A stretch of DNA of 64,000 nt from an archaeon (GCA_018692925.1 JABHLH010000014.1:1-64000); one strand, 5' to 3'. Numbered from the stretch's first letter, positions 1-8,562 are shown. Numbers and translations: made by a program. The notes: generated by a model from the sequence alone, not told the origin.

Positions 1-655
1 TAAAATTATTTTTATGAATCTGTAATGCTCTATTATTTTCATTTATAGATATGTATAAATAATCTTCTTCAAATTGAAATTTTGTATCCTTTGCATAATG
101 CACTTCTATATTGTAATTATTAAAAATTAAATAATCTTGAGCAATATTTATAATCTCTAGATCTTCATCAGTCGTTGTTAAATGAAGTATTGTTTGAGAA
201 TTATCATCAATAGTTTCTTTACTGGTTTTAAAACTAAACTCACCAGGACCAGTTTTTTCTTCTACATATGCAACTACTTTTTCATCTATACTTAAATAAG
301 TCTCTTCACCTTCATTAACTTCTAAAGTTGCTCCATATTCATTAAAAGTAATTTTTTTACCTTCAGCAATTGATTCTACATAAAGCCCATTTACAAGAGC
401 ATCATTATGTACAGCATTAGTTGTAAGTTCAATACTTTGGTCATTGTTAATTTTTACTTTAACATTATAAAGCTTAGTAATTCCATCGATATCTATTGAA
501 CAAGATTCGTAAGTTTCAGATCTTTCATTTAATTCTAAATTATATTTATCTTCTAAGAAATCGAATCCATAACCATCTGTACATTTAAGTTCATAAGCAG
601 AAGTAAAACTAATTAATAAAATTAAAAGTAATGGAATGATTAATAACTTTTTCAT
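1..655 (-). CDS. Secreted protein of unknown function, cut off by the window start
   Basis: The frame is open from the ATG at 655 to base 1, about 218 residues, so the C-terminus lies outside the window. The N-terminus is a clear Sec-type signal peptide: two lysines, a run rich in Leu and Ile, then SFTSA before YELKC. The rest is acidic and reads as alternating short beta-strand-like stretches, with cysteines near mature residues 5 and 35. No family is recognised. The start overlaps the stop of the upstream gene (652-1461) by 4 nt (ATGA), so the two are probably translated together and may be partners at the cell surface. Confidence 0.75.
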   Translation of the reverse strand, partial: MKKLLIIPLLLILLISFTSAYELKCTDGYGFDFLEDKYNLELNERSETYESCSIDIDGITKLYNVKVKINNDQSIELTTNAVHNDALVNGLYVESIAEGKKITFNEYGATLEVNEGEETYLSIDEKVVAYVEEKTGPGEFSFKTSKETIDDNSQTILHLTTTDEDLEIINIAQDYLIFNNYNIEVHYAKDTKFQFEEDYLYISINENNRALQIHKNNF

Positions 656-1461
656 AATAATGACTCCCAATATTCTTCAAATGATAATCCTGCAGTTTCT
701 TCATCTGTTGGAAAATATGATGCGAATATGTATCTATATTCTTCTTCTCCATTAAAAGAAGTTGTATCTTCTAAAATATAAACAAAAGTTTCATTATCGT
801 AAGGGATGTAAGTAACTTTGTTTAAACCTAAACTAAGTAAATAATCTAAGTCTAGTTCATCAGGATTTTCAATGTCATAATTTACAATGTCTTGAGCTAA
901 ACTATGTAGCCAGCCAAGGTTTGCTTCAATTTCAGTTTCATAAGAGTCTGATAAGTAATAAACTTCTTCACCAGATTGGATTGTTAAAGGATATTCTAAA
1001 TCTAGTTCTACTGTATTATTATTAATTATTGAAGTAATAAAAACTTCTTCTTCAGATATATCAAAGTCTGAAAAGTCTTCTAAGAAAATACAAGAGGAAA
1101 ATAGTTCTTCAGTGTAAGTGTTAAGTTCTTCTTCTAAACTGTCTAGACTAATAGATAAGTCTTCACCATCATCATAGTAATAAGGGAGCTCGTAACCAAG
1201 TTCATCAATGTAAACAGAGTTCCTAGAAATTTCAAAATAACCACCAGTTGATGCAATGTTAGATACTGCATTTTCAGCTGCAAATTCTGTACATTCTTCT
1301 ATGTGGTCATAAATTTCTTGAATTTCAGAAGGGTAAGCAATTGAAGAAGATAAACCTGTAGAATCTAATAAAGTGTCTTTGTAATAGTAAACAATACCTA
1401 AAATTAATATCAACGCAATGCCTAATATTATGAATAAAGTAAACTGCCCTCTTTTTTGCAT
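652..1461 (-). CDS. Type IV pilin-like / membrane-anchored secreted protein
   Basis: 269 aa. The N-terminus MQKRGQFTLFIILGIALI has the shape of an archaeal class III (prepilin) signal: a short basic stretch, Gly-Gln, then an uninterrupted hydrophobic helix to about residue 26. The remainder is very acidic (many Glu, Asp and Tyr) and should lie outside the membrane; cysteines near 57 and 124 could pair. It overlaps the next gene by 4 nt, which suggests co-translation with that secreted protein. Family knowledge: DPANN genomes often carry many such single-helix surface proteins. Cleavage as a true pilin is inferred; a plain N-terminal anchor is the alternative. Confidence 0.7.
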   Translation of the reverse strand: MQKRGQFTLFIILGIALILILGIVYYYKDTLLDSTGLSSSIAYPSEIQEIYDHIEECTEFAAENAVSNIASTGGYFEISRNSVYIDELGYELPYYYDDGEDLSISLDSLEEELNTYTEELFSSCIFLEDFSDFDISEEEVFITSIINNNTVELDLEYPLTIQSGEEVYYLSDSYETEIEANLGWLHSLAQDIVNYDIENPDELDLDYLLSLGLNKVTYIPYDNETFVYILEDTTSFNGEEEYRYIFASYFPTDEETAGLSFEEYWESLL

Positions 1462-1500
1462 GTAGTCCTTTAATAGATTATTATTTATATATATTTTGTT

Positions 1501-1905
1501 TTAAATCTTATTTTGTTTGTATTTGCCAATCAATTCTTCAAAGATTAAACCTTTTTCTAATAACTCTGGATACGAAATAGAAAAACTCTCGCCTTTTGTT
1601 TTTGTTAAATTCTCTGCTAAAATGAAATACCAACCTTTGTTGTCAAATCTAACAGCAAGCCAAGCTTCAGCATTAAATGAGTTAGAGAAAAGTATAAGTT
1701 CGTTAATTTCTTTTGGAGGGAAGTAAAGTTTTTTTGCTTTTGTAGATTTACATTCAATTGCAAGAACTCTTGAGCCGTTGCTAGCAATTAAATCAGGAGA
1801 GGGTTTTGTTGTACTACCTGAACCAGCAGATCTAACACAAGGTCCGTAGTGTTCCCAAAGTAAATGAAACAATTCTCTCTCCGATCTAGAACCCTTTTTT
1901 TTCAT
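1501..1905 (-). CDS. hjc: Holliday junction resolvase Hjc
   Basis: 134 aa, the usual size of archaeal Hjc. The enzyme cuts four-way DNA junctions at the end of homologous recombination. Visible motifs: the N-terminal GSRSERELFHLLWEHYG stretch with the conserved Arg and Glu, a Gly/Ser loop (RSAGSGSTTKPSPD), and the nuclease core PD...ECKS, in which Asp of PDLIA and Glu-x-Lys of IECKS are the metal-binding catalytic residues. It stands alone between a pilin-like gene and a small histone-fold gene, with its own upstream gap, so it is probably transcribed separately. Confidence 0.93.
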   Translation of the reverse strand: MKKKGSRSERELFHLLWEHYGPCVRSAGSGSTTKPSPDLIASNGSRVLAIECKSTKAKKLYFPPKEINELILFSNSFNAEAWLAVRFDNKGWYFILAENLTKTKGESFSISYPELLEKGLIFEELIGKYKQNKI

Positions 1906-1963
1906 GTAAGGAATTATATAAAAAGAACTATTTAAAATAATCTAAATAAAAAAAATAAAAAAA

Positions 1964-2134
1964 TTAAAGGTCTCTTGGTTGAATTGTACTTCTTTTGTTT
2001 GCTTTTGCTCTATCACAAGCTCTTTTGATTAAAGTTAATACTTCTTCGTTAAGAGATTCTGCGAAATCACTTGCAACATTCATACCTTCAGCCATTTCTT
2101 TAACTTTACTTTTTACTACTACCATATCTGCCAT
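1964..2134 (-). CDS. Small histone-fold protein (DUF1931-like)
   Basis: 56 aa, MADMVVVKSKVKEMAEGMN... ending in AKANKRSTIQPRDL. The ATG at 2134 has a strong Shine-Dalgarno GGAGG at 2144-2148, 9 nt upstream. The pattern VKSKVKE, then a helix with LNEEVLTLIKRACDRAKANKR, then a short T-x-x-P-x-DL end resembles half of a histone fold, as in the DUF1931 family found in many archaea and some bacteria. Such proteins are thought to bind DNA, but no function is established. The assignment rests on motif memory, not on an alignment. Confidence 0.75.
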   Translation of the reverse strand: MADMVVVKSKVKEMAEGMNVASDFAESLNEEVLTLIKRACDRAKANKRSTIQPRDL

Positions 2135-2193
2135 TTGTGTTTACCTCCAATAAGTTATTTTCATTTAGAAAGTAGAGGTTTATAAAGTTTTCT

Positions 2194-3150
2194 CTAGTTT
2201 TGTAGAATCAAAACTTTGTAATTTAAGTTGCTTGTAGAGACATTTCTTTCGTCGATAATCTTGAAATCTTTATTAAATTCTTTTATTAATTCTATCTTTG
2301 GAGCAATAAATATCATTTTGGAATTTTTTTTCATTATATAATCTAGCTGATGGAATAGTTCTTTGTAAAGTTTTTTAATGTCTTTTTCTAAAATTGTTTT
2401 GGATGGATAAGGAGGAGCTGTAATCAAACAGTCAATTTCATTCTCTTTTAATTTTGTGTCAAGCCATTCAACTTCTATCCTAGAAATGTTAACTTGTTTT
2501 CTTAAGTTTGCAAGCTTAGAATTAATCTCTAAGTTTTTAACATTGTGAAATAAATCTTCAAAAGCATAAATTTTTCCTTTTTTAAATTTAGCAGCCTCAA
2601 TTGCAATTACCCCGTCTTTTGCAAAAGGATCTAAAAGAGTTTGTTCTTCATTGAATCCAGAAAGTCTAACTAAAGCATAAGCAATACAAGCATTGATAGA
2701 TTGGTTGTTTACTTTTATTCTGTAATCTCGCTTTGATAATAATTTTGGAGTTAAATCAATTCCGACAAAAATGTTTTCGTCAACTACATCTAAGAAAACA
2801 ATTGTTTCTGGATTTTTTAAGTCAACTTTGTTTCCAAGCTCTGTAAATTTTTCTCCAGTTTCTTGCTCAGCTGACATAGAAGTAAAATCGTGTTCGCCAA
2901 GTCTGTGACAAGTTACTCTGTAAGTTCCTTCAATTTTGAAAGCTTTGATTTCATCTAAAGATTTTACCTTTTGTTTTAATTCGTAAAGTTTAATTGTACT
3001 TTGAGTTTTTTCTTTGAATTCATTTATTTTGTCAGTAGAAAATTCTATCCTTCCTGGGATTAATATTTTAGATTCAACATTAAGTAATTCTTTTATCTCA
3101 AGTTGAGTAATATCTTCTAGTCCTTTTGCGCATATAGCTATGTATTTCAT
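2194..3150 (-). CDS. THUMP-domain RNA methyltransferase
   Basis: 318 aa. The N-terminal half (about 1-150) fits a ferredoxin-like plus THUMP RNA-binding region, including the TYRVTCHRLGEHDF stretch. The C-terminal half is a Rossmann methyltransferase: motif I LLDPFAKDG (about 170) binds SAM, and motif IV is APPYP in place of the usual D/N-PPY. This organisation matches the Trm14/TrmG10 group, which methylates guanine N2 in tRNA; the exact target is not predictable. The stop of this gene's upstream neighbour (radical SAM) overlaps its start by 4 nt, so the two form an operon. Ala in place of Asp/Asn in motif IV is unusual. Confidence 0.8.
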   Translation of the reverse strand: MKYIAICAKGLEDITQLEIKELLNVESKILIPGRIEFSTDKINEFKEKTQSTIKLYELKQKVKSLDEIKAFKIEGTYRVTCHRLGEHDFTSMSAEQETGEKFTELGNKVDLKNPETIVFLDVVDENIFVGIDLTPKLLSKRDYRIKVNNQSINACIAYALVRLSGFNEEQTLLDPFAKDGVIAIEAAKFKKGKIYAFEDLFHNVKNLEINSKLANLRKQVNISRIEVEWLDTKLKENEIDCLITAPPYPSKTILEKDIKKLYKELFHQLDYIMKKNSKMIFIAPKIELIKEFNKDFKIIDERNVSTSNLNYKVLILQN

Positions 3151-4166
3151 TCTGCTAAGTATAAGTTGTTTTTTGTTTCTAATATTTTTATGTTGATAAG
3201 GTCGTCAATTTCTTTTTTACAGTCATTTATTGAAATGCATCTGTCACTTGCAACTGCAATCATTTGGTCCTTAAGCCAACCTTGGTGCTTTATTGTAGCA
3301 TAAACTTTGTCTCCCTTCTTAAAGACTTCGGGTATTCTTGGAGCTTTTCTAATATTTAGGTCTTGTGCTGATAATTTTAATTTAATGTCATGCTCCTTTT
3401 CCCATAATTCAATCTGTTTGTAAAATTTCCACCAATTAAGAGGTTTTACTTTGGGAACCTTTCTAGAGTATTTGTAGTTTTCATATTTTTGTATGCCTAA
3501 ATCAAAATTGTTCTCTTTTGCATATTTGATAATCTCAGAAATGTCTTCATCATTTATTTTTGGAATCCAAACTGGACAAATTCTAACCTTTGTTCCCTTC
3601 TCTTTGTATTTTTGTGTGAATCCTTTTACTTTTTCTATAGAATAAGAAGCTGTGCCAGCAAGCTCTTTTGATTTTTTATCGTCTAAAGAATGAATAGAAA
3701 TGTTTATTCTGTCAACATCAATGTCTTTGAAAATTGTTGCATTAGTTTGGATAGAAATTTCTTTTACATTAGGAATTTGTCTAATCTTTTTTGTTAGTTC
3801 TTCAATTTGAGGATACATAAAACATTCCCCAACACTGTCAAGGTTTATTTCAATTTCTTTTCCTTTGAATTTTATAACCTTTTCAATTTCTTCAACCAAA
3901 TAATCAAGGTCAACTTCAAAACAATTAGGGTGCCATTTAGAATTGTTTCCAGAATCAACAGAACAAAATGTGCAATTTAAATTACATTGAGAGGTGAACC
4001 TAACTTGAATTAAATTTGTACCTCTATCGATGATTCCAAAGGCTATAGCGCCGATTAAAGGTGTATCTCTGCCTATCTTGATTAACATAGAATTAGGCCT
4101 ATTTGTTTGATTTATAAAGCTTTTCTTTGTGATATCTAATGAATATTTTGTATAAAGCTCTAGCAT
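3147..4166 (-). CDS. Radical SAM protein
   Basis: 339 aa from the first ATG. The sequence around residues 56-68 holds the CNLNCTFC cluster motif (CxxxCxxC) that binds the 4Fe-4S centre, preceded by the RGTNLIQVRFTSQ stretch typical of a group of archaeal radical SAM proteins. A C-terminal segment with GDKVYATIKHQGW and DRCISINDCKKEIDDL may bind substrate or RNA (TRAM-like, uncertain). The start is ambiguous: the ATG at 4166 overlaps the phosphodiesterase gene by 68 nt, while an ATG at 4088 would leave 10 nt between the genes, with no good ribosome binding site at either. The reaction catalysed is unknown. Confidence 0.8.
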   Translation of the reverse strand: MLELYTKYSLDITKKSFINQTNRPNSMLIKIGRDTPLIGAIAFGIIDRGTNLIQVRFTSQCNLNCTFCSVDSGNNSKWHPNCFEVDLDYLVEEIEKVIKFKGKEIEINLDSVGECFMYPQIEELTKKIRQIPNVKEISIQTNATIFKDIDVDRINISIHSLDDKKSKELAGTASYSIEKVKGFTQKYKEKGTKVRICPVWIPKINDEDISEIIKYAKENNFDLGIQKYENYKYSRKVPKVKPLNWWKFYKQIELWEKEHDIKLKLSAQDLNIRKAPRIPEVFKKGDKVYATIKHQGWLKDQMIAVASDRCISINDCKKEIDDLINIKILETKNNLYLAE

Positions 4167-5775
4167 CTAAAATATGGTCTAACTTGATTTTTTCTTTTGA
4201 AATGAAGAAAGCCTCAGATTGTTTTCCACCAAGAGAATTGTGAGATCCAAAATGGTAATCTTCAAATGAGATTACTCTTTTTCCATCATAATCTCCGTTA
4301 ATTATTATGTCTCCAGAATGTTTTAATGATGCGAAATTTCTAATCTGTTTTATTAATTTTTTATCAGTAGAATATTTGTCTAAGAATCTTTCTCCAATAT
4401 ATTTAACTGAAGTTGGTGTGATTATTACTTTTCCTACATTAGAAATTACTTCAAAGTTCTTTTTATTTTTTATAATTATAAAACCTATACCAGGATGATT
4501 TACAATTCTTGGTATTAAGAAAGGATGTTTCTTTTCAATTTCATCTAATTCCATTCTTTTGTCTGTGTAATTAAAATAAATTTGTGATAAGGAAGAAGCT
4601 TTGAATACCATAAGTTGTTCTTTTTTTGACCAGTCAACAGAAGGATCTTTTTTTTCTTGTTTTTTAAAACTAAATTTTAAAACTTCTATAAGACCCCAAG
4701 TTAGTGCTCTTAGAGGTAAGGATAAATCTCTGTAAATATATTTTAATTTTTTGTAAATAAATTCAGAACTGCTAGTCTTTTCTGAATCATTTAATGTGAA
4801 GGATTTAGTCGATAAATTTGTAGCTTTCTTTAAAAAATCTTCAAGAGTTTCATTGTAAAGTTTTAAGAATGGTAGGGATGGGATTTGACCGTGATCTGAT
4901 AAAATGTAAATGTCATATTTTTTAGATTTAGCTTTATTTACAAGTTTTTTTATTTCGAAGTCTAAGTGTTTTAAAACTTCTAAACAACTCAATCTTTCAG
5001 GGCCTCTGTAATGAGAAATTAAATCGTAACCTAAGTAGTTTATGTAAATAAAAGGAACATTTCTGTTTATTTCAAGTAAAGCTGTTTTTGTTGAAATCTC
5101 TCTTAATGTTGCATTAACAATTGTTCTTGCAAAAGGGAAATAAGGGTAAGTAAAGGGCCAATTGAAATGTTTCTTTTTTATTATAGAGGTAAATACTTCT
5201 TTTGTACTTTCTAAAATTTCAGTAATAAATTCAATTAAACTGAAAAATATAACTCTAATAGTTGAAGCAGGATTTAGTAAAATGATTAAAAATAAATCTT
5301 TAAGTTTCTTTGGACCACCCTTTGTTTTGTATAAATGAGAAGATGTGAAAATACATCTATCAGCTGATCCTGAAAATGTGTTGCTAATTGATGTTCCACC
5401 CTTTAAAATACCAAGTTTGTTCTTTTCTAAAATCTCTTTCTCAATAAAATTTGCTGATTGTGCACGGCCTAAACTAATTTTTGTTTTTGTTTTTTTATCT
5501 AGAAATCTAAAACTTGGAATGTTGAAATTTTCTCCATATAAAATTCCAGATTGAGTGAAACAAGTATTTGATGGATAACCTGAGCTATAAGCTTCTAAAT
5601 GATTTGATTTTAAATATTTGTTTAAGAAAGGCATATACTTTTCTTTATGTTTTTTTAGTAATGTATAGGATAAAGCATCAACTTGAATTATAATGAACTT
5701 TTTAGAAGAGTCAGGAAGATCTTTTAAATTCAGTTTTTTCTTAAGAACTCTGCTTCTACTAAGTTTTTTTCTCAT
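4099..5775 (-). CDS. Alkaline phosphatase superfamily / type I phosphodiesterase-like protein
   Basis: 558 aa. The order of elements is that of nucleotide pyrophosphatase/phosphodiesterases: metal ligand Asp in IIQVDALSY (about 31), the nucleophile region YPSNTCFTQSGILYG (about 67-81), Asp and His in LGYDLISHYRGPE (about 248-259), the DHG ligand pair in ILSDHGQ, and a late His in FGSHNS. Hydrophobic stretches near 163-185 and 350-365 suggest membrane association. It may act on a lipid or nucleotide phosphodiester; the substrate is unknown. A TATA-like TTTTAAAAA lies about 25 nt before the ATG. It is the first gene of a run continuing into the radical SAM and THUMP genes. Confidence 0.75.
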   Translation of the reverse strand: MRKKLSRSRVLKKKLNLKDLPDSSKKFIIIQVDALSYTLLKKHKEKYMPFLNKYLKSNHLEAYSSGYPSNTCFTQSGILYGENFNIPSFRFLDKKTKTKISLGRAQSANFIEKEILEKNKLGILKGGTSISNTFSGSADRCIFTSSHLYKTKGGPKKLKDLFLIILLNPASTIRVIFFSLIEFITEILESTKEVFTSIIKKKHFNWPFTYPYFPFARTIVNATLREISTKTALLEINRNVPFIYINYLGYDLISHYRGPERLSCLEVLKHLDFEIKKLVNKAKSKKYDIYILSDHGQIPSLPFLKLYNETLEDFLKKATNLSTKSFTLNDSEKTSSSEFIYKKLKYIYRDLSLPLRALTWGLIEVLKFSFKKQEKKDPSVDWSKKEQLMVFKASSLSQIYFNYTDKRMELDEIEKKHPFLIPRIVNHPGIGFIIIKNKKNFEVISNVGKVIITPTSVKYIGERFLDKYSTDKKLIKQIRNFASLKHSGDIIINGDYDGKRVISFEDYHFGSHNSLGGKQSEAFFISKEKIKLDHILDARALYKIFIRYHKEKLYKSNK

Positions 5776-5866
5776 AAAATTGTCTAATGTTAGTTAGTTT
5801 TTAAAATCTTCGAATAAAAGGAAAAGACCAAAAAGTATTTAAAGAGCTTTTTAGATTTCAAATGTT

Positions 5867-5941
5867 AGCGAGGTAGGACAGCCAGGAGTGTCCGTCGGGC
5901 TCATAACCCGGAGGTCGGAGGTTCAAATCCTCCCCTCGCTA
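5867..5941 (+). tRNA. Initiator tRNA-Met (CAT)
   Basis: 75 nt without intron. The acceptor strand AGCGAGG pairs with CCTCGCT, followed by discriminator A. The A1:U72 pair and the three consecutive G:C pairs below the anticodon loop (GGG CTCATAA CCC) are the hallmarks of archaeal initiator tRNA. T-arm GGAGG/CCTCC with loop TTCAAAT. CCA is not encoded. A TATA-like tatttaaag at 5836-5844 gives a predicted transcript start just before the gene. It is on the strand opposite its neighbours. Confidence 0.96.
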
Positions 5942-5947
5942 TTTTTA

Positions 5948-6238
5948 TTATCTTACAGCAATTCTTTTAACTCTACCACCAGAAACTTCTTTGTTTAATC
6001 TTGGTAATATAAAGATAATTTCAGCACCTAAATCTAAATCAGAAAGCTTATATTTCTTTTTTCCATTCAAGGAAGTAATTAAACCAAATCTAGAATCTTT
6101 GCTTAAAACTTTTCTTGCATAAAATTTAGTATCTAAATAATGAATAATAAATCTGGTTTCATTAGTATGAATTAAGAAGGATCTCTCTGGTTCAATCTCT
6201 TCAATAATCCTTTCATACTTTTTTCTCTTAAAAAACAT
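5948..6238 (-). CDS. Hypothetical protein, 96 aa
   Basis: Not recognised. A basic protein: MFFKRKKYERIIEEIEPERSF, then a beta-rich middle (IHYLDTKFYARKV) and a C-terminus rich in Lys and Arg. No signal peptide or membrane helix. Its start is 1 nt after the stop of the 6240-6452 gene, so the two form an operon. The two small proteins could act together, perhaps as an RNA- or protein-binding pair; that is speculation. Its 3' end lies 6 bp from the convergent tRNA-iMet. Confidence 0.6.
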   Translation of the reverse strand: MFFKRKKYERIIEEIEPERSFLIHTNETRFIIHYLDTKFYARKVLSKDSRFGLITSLNGKKKYKLSDLDLGAEIIFILPRLNKEVSGGRVKRIAVR

Positions 6239-6239
6239 A

Positions 6240-6452
6240 TTATACTCTTTTGAAAATGTCTGTAATAGCCTGTGTGCTAATCTCTCTCTCTTTGTGAGAC
6301 AATATCACGGGGACACCTTTCTTAAGTTTCATATCCTCACCAAAACCTAGAACTTTCTTTTTTTCACCATTTTGGTTCTTAATTAACCATTCGTCTTCTT
6401 TTATTTCAAATAGCTCGTAATAGTTTCCATCTCTTGTCTTTATTAGATACAT
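6240..6452 (-). CDS. Hypothetical protein, 70 aa
   Basis: Not recognised. The sequence MYLIKTRDGNYYELFEIKEDEWLIKNQNGEKKKV reads like a small beta-barrel (SH3- or OB-like) followed by a short helix, but this is only a visual impression. A TATA-like element (TTCTATATAAATTAGG on the minus strand, about 6467-6476) and a short AGGTG ribosome binding site precede the ATG, so it heads a two-gene unit with the 96-aa gene downstream. No cysteines, signal peptide or membrane segment. Confidence 0.6.
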   Translation of the reverse strand: MYLIKTRDGNYYELFEIKEDEWLIKNQNGEKKKVLGFGEDMKLKKGVPVILSHKEREISTQAITDIFKRV

Positions 6453-6516
6453 TTTTTCACCTAATTTATATAGAAATATGTTCTAGTTTATTTATATTAT
6501 GAAAAAAGATTATATA

Positions 6517-6840
6517 TTAAAAGATCTGTCTCCATGGAGAAAACCAGTAGTTTTTCTTCCATAAATGCTGAACTCCTCTGAAAAAAAAGTCTCTTGGTTC
6601 TTTTGAGATAATTGATCTTCCTCTTATAACTTTGTTTTTTAGATATTTTATAAATTCTTTATCAGTAGCTGTTGAAAGATCTTCTGGATCTAATCTTCCA
6701 AAATTCATAAGCTCTAGCTTTCCTTCTGGAACATATTTTGTATCTCCAATAATCATCCAAGTTCTTTTGTTATTATAAATCTCTTCAGAAATTTCAAATT
6801 GTCTTCCAGTTCTTCCTTGTATTAATACTTTTAATTTCAT
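6517..6840 (-). CDS. Hypothetical protein, 107 aa, last gene of the minD operon
   Basis: The ATG at 6840 is chosen over the one at 6861 because it overlaps the minD stop by 4 nt (ATGA). The protein begins MKLKVLIQGRTGRQFEISEEIY and ends in an aromatic, basic tail (FFFRGVQHLWKKNYWFSPWRQIF) that could be a membrane-surface amphipathic anchor. That would fit a partner of a MinD-type ATPase, which itself binds membranes, but this is inference from position and composition. No family recognised. Confidence 0.6.
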   Translation of the reverse strand: MKLKVLIQGRTGRQFEISEEIYNNKRTWMIIGDTKYVPEGKLELMNFGRLDPEDLSTATDKEFIKYLKNKVIRGRSIISKEPRDFFFRGVQHLWKKNYWFSPWRQIF

Positions 6841-7595
6841 CTTCCTATAATAAATTTCCAAACTTTGCTTATTAAATCTTCTTTTACTGGCTCTGAATAT
6901 GAAATCCCTGAAATTGTAGAAGCTAATCTTTTGTAAGCTCTTGAAGACTTAGAAGCAGGGTGTGTGTGAATGACTGAATCTTTTAAAGATAAAGCCTCAC
7001 GAAGGGAATCATCCTCTGGAATGACACCAATAACAGGTTTTTCAATTATAGCTTCAATGTTTCTTAAAGAAATGTCTAAATCATCATTCTTTGTTCGGGT
7101 AACTAAAATACCTAAAACATTTTTTCCTAGCTCTTCAGTTAATTTTACAGTTTTTAGAGCATCAGTAATTGCAGGTAACTCAGGATTTGTAACTATAATT
7201 AAATCGTCAGAATGTTCTATGATTTTTATTGTTTCGCCACCTAAACCTGCAGCACCATCAAGAATTAAATAATCTGAACTTAAATTTTTTATTGATTTGA
7301 ATCTTTGTAATCTTAAATTTTGCATGTCAGAGAGAGATAAACTTCCAGGAATGAATTTTAAACCTGAATTGTGTGTGTGAATTGCTTCATGAATTTTTTT
7401 CTGACCTTTTAATACGTGGTGAATAGAAGTTTCTGGTTGAGCAATTCCTAAATGTAAAGCTAAATTTGGAGTAGTTAAATTTCCGTCAAGAACAATAACA
7501 TCTTGGCCAAAACTATTTAATGCAGCTGCTAAATTTAATGCAGATGTTGTTTTGCCAACTCCTCCTTTTCCACTCAATAAACCGATAGTTTTCAT
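6837..7595 (-). CDS. minD: MinD/ParA-type ATPase
   Basis: 252 aa, normal length. The deviant Walker A motif KGGVGKTT is at residues 10-17, the switch I region near VLDGNLTTPN, and a Walker B-like DYLILDGAAG near 109-118. The protein ends in VKEDLISKVWKFIIGR, a plausible amphipathic membrane-targeting helix. MinD proteins use ATP-dependent membrane or nucleoid binding to position cargo; in archaea the cargo varies and most do not set the division site. It overlaps the upstream gene (7592-8026) and the downstream gene (6517-6840) by 4 nt each, which suggests the three proteins work together. Confidence 0.88.
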   Translation of the reverse strand: MKTIGLLSGKGGVGKTTSALNLAAALNSFGQDVIVLDGNLTTPNLALHLGIAQPETSIHHVLKGQKKIHEAIHTHNSGLKFIPGSLSLSDMQNLRLQRFKSIKNLSSDYLILDGAAGLGGETIKIIEHSDDLIIVTNPELPAITDALKTVKLTEELGKNVLGILVTRTKNDDLDISLRNIEAIIEKPVIGVIPEDDSLREALSLKDSVIHTHPASKSSRAYKRLASTISGISYSEPVKEDLISKVWKFIIGR

Positions 7596-8026
7596 GATTT
7601 TAATTCTTCAAAATAAATAATGTAATCTTTTAATAATTCAGAATATTCTTTTAATCTTGGAATGTTAATATCTTCCTCGTGAGTAACCAAAGTAACATTT
7701 TTCCTGTATTCTTCTTTTGCTCTGTATTCAGCATTGTAAACTTTTTTTAAATGAACATAAAAATCAACAATGTCTTTTACTGTTTTATCTTTTGGTAATT
7801 CTTTCTCTAAATTTTTTGCCCTAACTAAAGCAACAGGATGAATTCTTGCAACTTTACCATTCTCAAATAAATGGTTGTAATAATCTTCAATTTTGAAATC
7901 TAAAGCAGCAATGAATTTTTCTATAATAGTTCTAATAACATCAACAGTTCTTGTATATTTTAAAGTTACAAATACTAGATGATCAATTCTTTTTAATTCC
8001 CCTTTTGCTGGATCTTCGTCTTCCAT
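7592..8026 (-). CDS. Conserved-looking hypothetical protein, 144 aa, in the minD operon
   Basis: Not recognised. Mostly helical and charged, starting MEDEDPAKGELKRIDHLVFVTLKYTRTVDVIRTIIEKFI. No signal peptide, membrane helix or cysteines. It starts 1 nt after the nac stop and overlaps minD by 4 nt, so translation is tightly coupled on both sides. Its place between NAC and a MinD-type ATPase could indicate a role linking ribosome or nascent-chain handling with membrane positioning, but only context supports that. Confidence 0.65.
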   Translation of the reverse strand: MEDEDPAKGELKRIDHLVFVTLKYTRTVDVIRTIIEKFIAALDFKIEDYYNHLFENGKVARIHPVALVRAKNLEKELPKDKTVKDIVDFYVHLKKVYNAEYRAKEEYRKNVTLVTHEEDINIPRLKEYSELLKDYIIYFEELKS

Positions 8027-8027
8027 C

Positions 8028-8351
8028 TTATTCTTGTAGAGACATAATAGCTTCTGCCAAGTCTCCGTTTGATTTTTCCAAAGCTGCTAAAGCTTTTTCT
8101 TTTGAACAACTTGCTTGTTCCATAACAGTGTTAATGTCATCTTCTTTTATTGCTGATTCTTCAGAAACTTGTCCTGAAATTTGAAAGGAATTTTCGCCCA
8201 TCATGTTAACTTTTTGTACAGATGGATTTCGAATAACAATATTTTTGTCTGTTGTTTTTATAACTACTTCATAAGCATCAATTTCTTCTTGCTTGATGCC
8301 CATTTTCTTCATAGCCTGCTTTACAGCTTTTGGGTTCATTCCAGGAAACAT
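8028..8351 (-). CDS. nac: Nascent polypeptide-associated complex protein (archaeal NAC)
   Basis: 107 aa from the ATG at 8351, chosen because AGAGG lies just upstream and the protein then begins MFPGMNPKAVKQAMKKMGI, the expected archaeal NAC N-terminus; a longer frame starting at 8408 would run through the sec61-beta gene. The NAC beta-barrel covers about residues 25-70 and a UBA domain forms the C-terminus (KEKALAALEKSNGDLAEAIMSL). NAC binds ribosomes as a homodimer and shields emerging chains. It lies 4 nt after sec61-beta, a sensible pairing of chaperone and translocon. Confidence 0.92.
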   Translation of the reverse strand: MFPGMNPKAVKQAMKKMGIKQEEIDAYEVVIKTTDKNIVIRNPSVQKVNMMGENSFQISGQVSEESAIKEDDINTVMEQASCSKEKALAALEKSNGDLAEAIMSLQE

Positions 8352-8355
8352 TTTT

Positions 8356-8511
8356 TTATAATCCTCTTTGTAATAATATTTCAACAACAACAAGTACTCC
8401 AATTGCAACTAAAATCCACTTCTTATCAATTACAATCTTACTCTTGTATTCATCAAAATACCTGATTAGTCCCCCACCAGATTGGGGCATAGAAACTTTA
8501 TCGTTTGCCAT
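8356..8511 (-). CDS. secG: Preprotein translocase Sec61-beta / SecG subunit
   Basis: 51 aa. MANDKVSMPQSGGGLIRYFDEYKSKIVIDKKWILVAIGVLVVVEILLQRGL (split here by eye: cytosolic 1-31, one membrane helix about 32-47). The MPQSGGGLIRYFDE stretch is the archaeal Sec61-beta signature. The protein is the small tail-anchored subunit of the SecYE-beta protein-conducting channel. It heads the operon sec61-beta, nac, unknown, minD, unknown. Its last codons contain the ribosome binding site of nac. Confidence 0.93.
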   Translation of the reverse strand: MANDKVSMPQSGGGLIRYFDEYKSKIVIDKKWILVAIGVLVVVEILLQRGL

Positions 8512-8562
8512 TTTATTTAATTATTTTAACTTATTAGTATAAAAACCTTACTATATTTGATT

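Noticed and set aside
8352..8408. Extended NAC start at 8408
   Set aside because: It would overlap the sec61-beta gene in another frame; ATG 8351 has a good ribosome binding site and the expected N-terminus.
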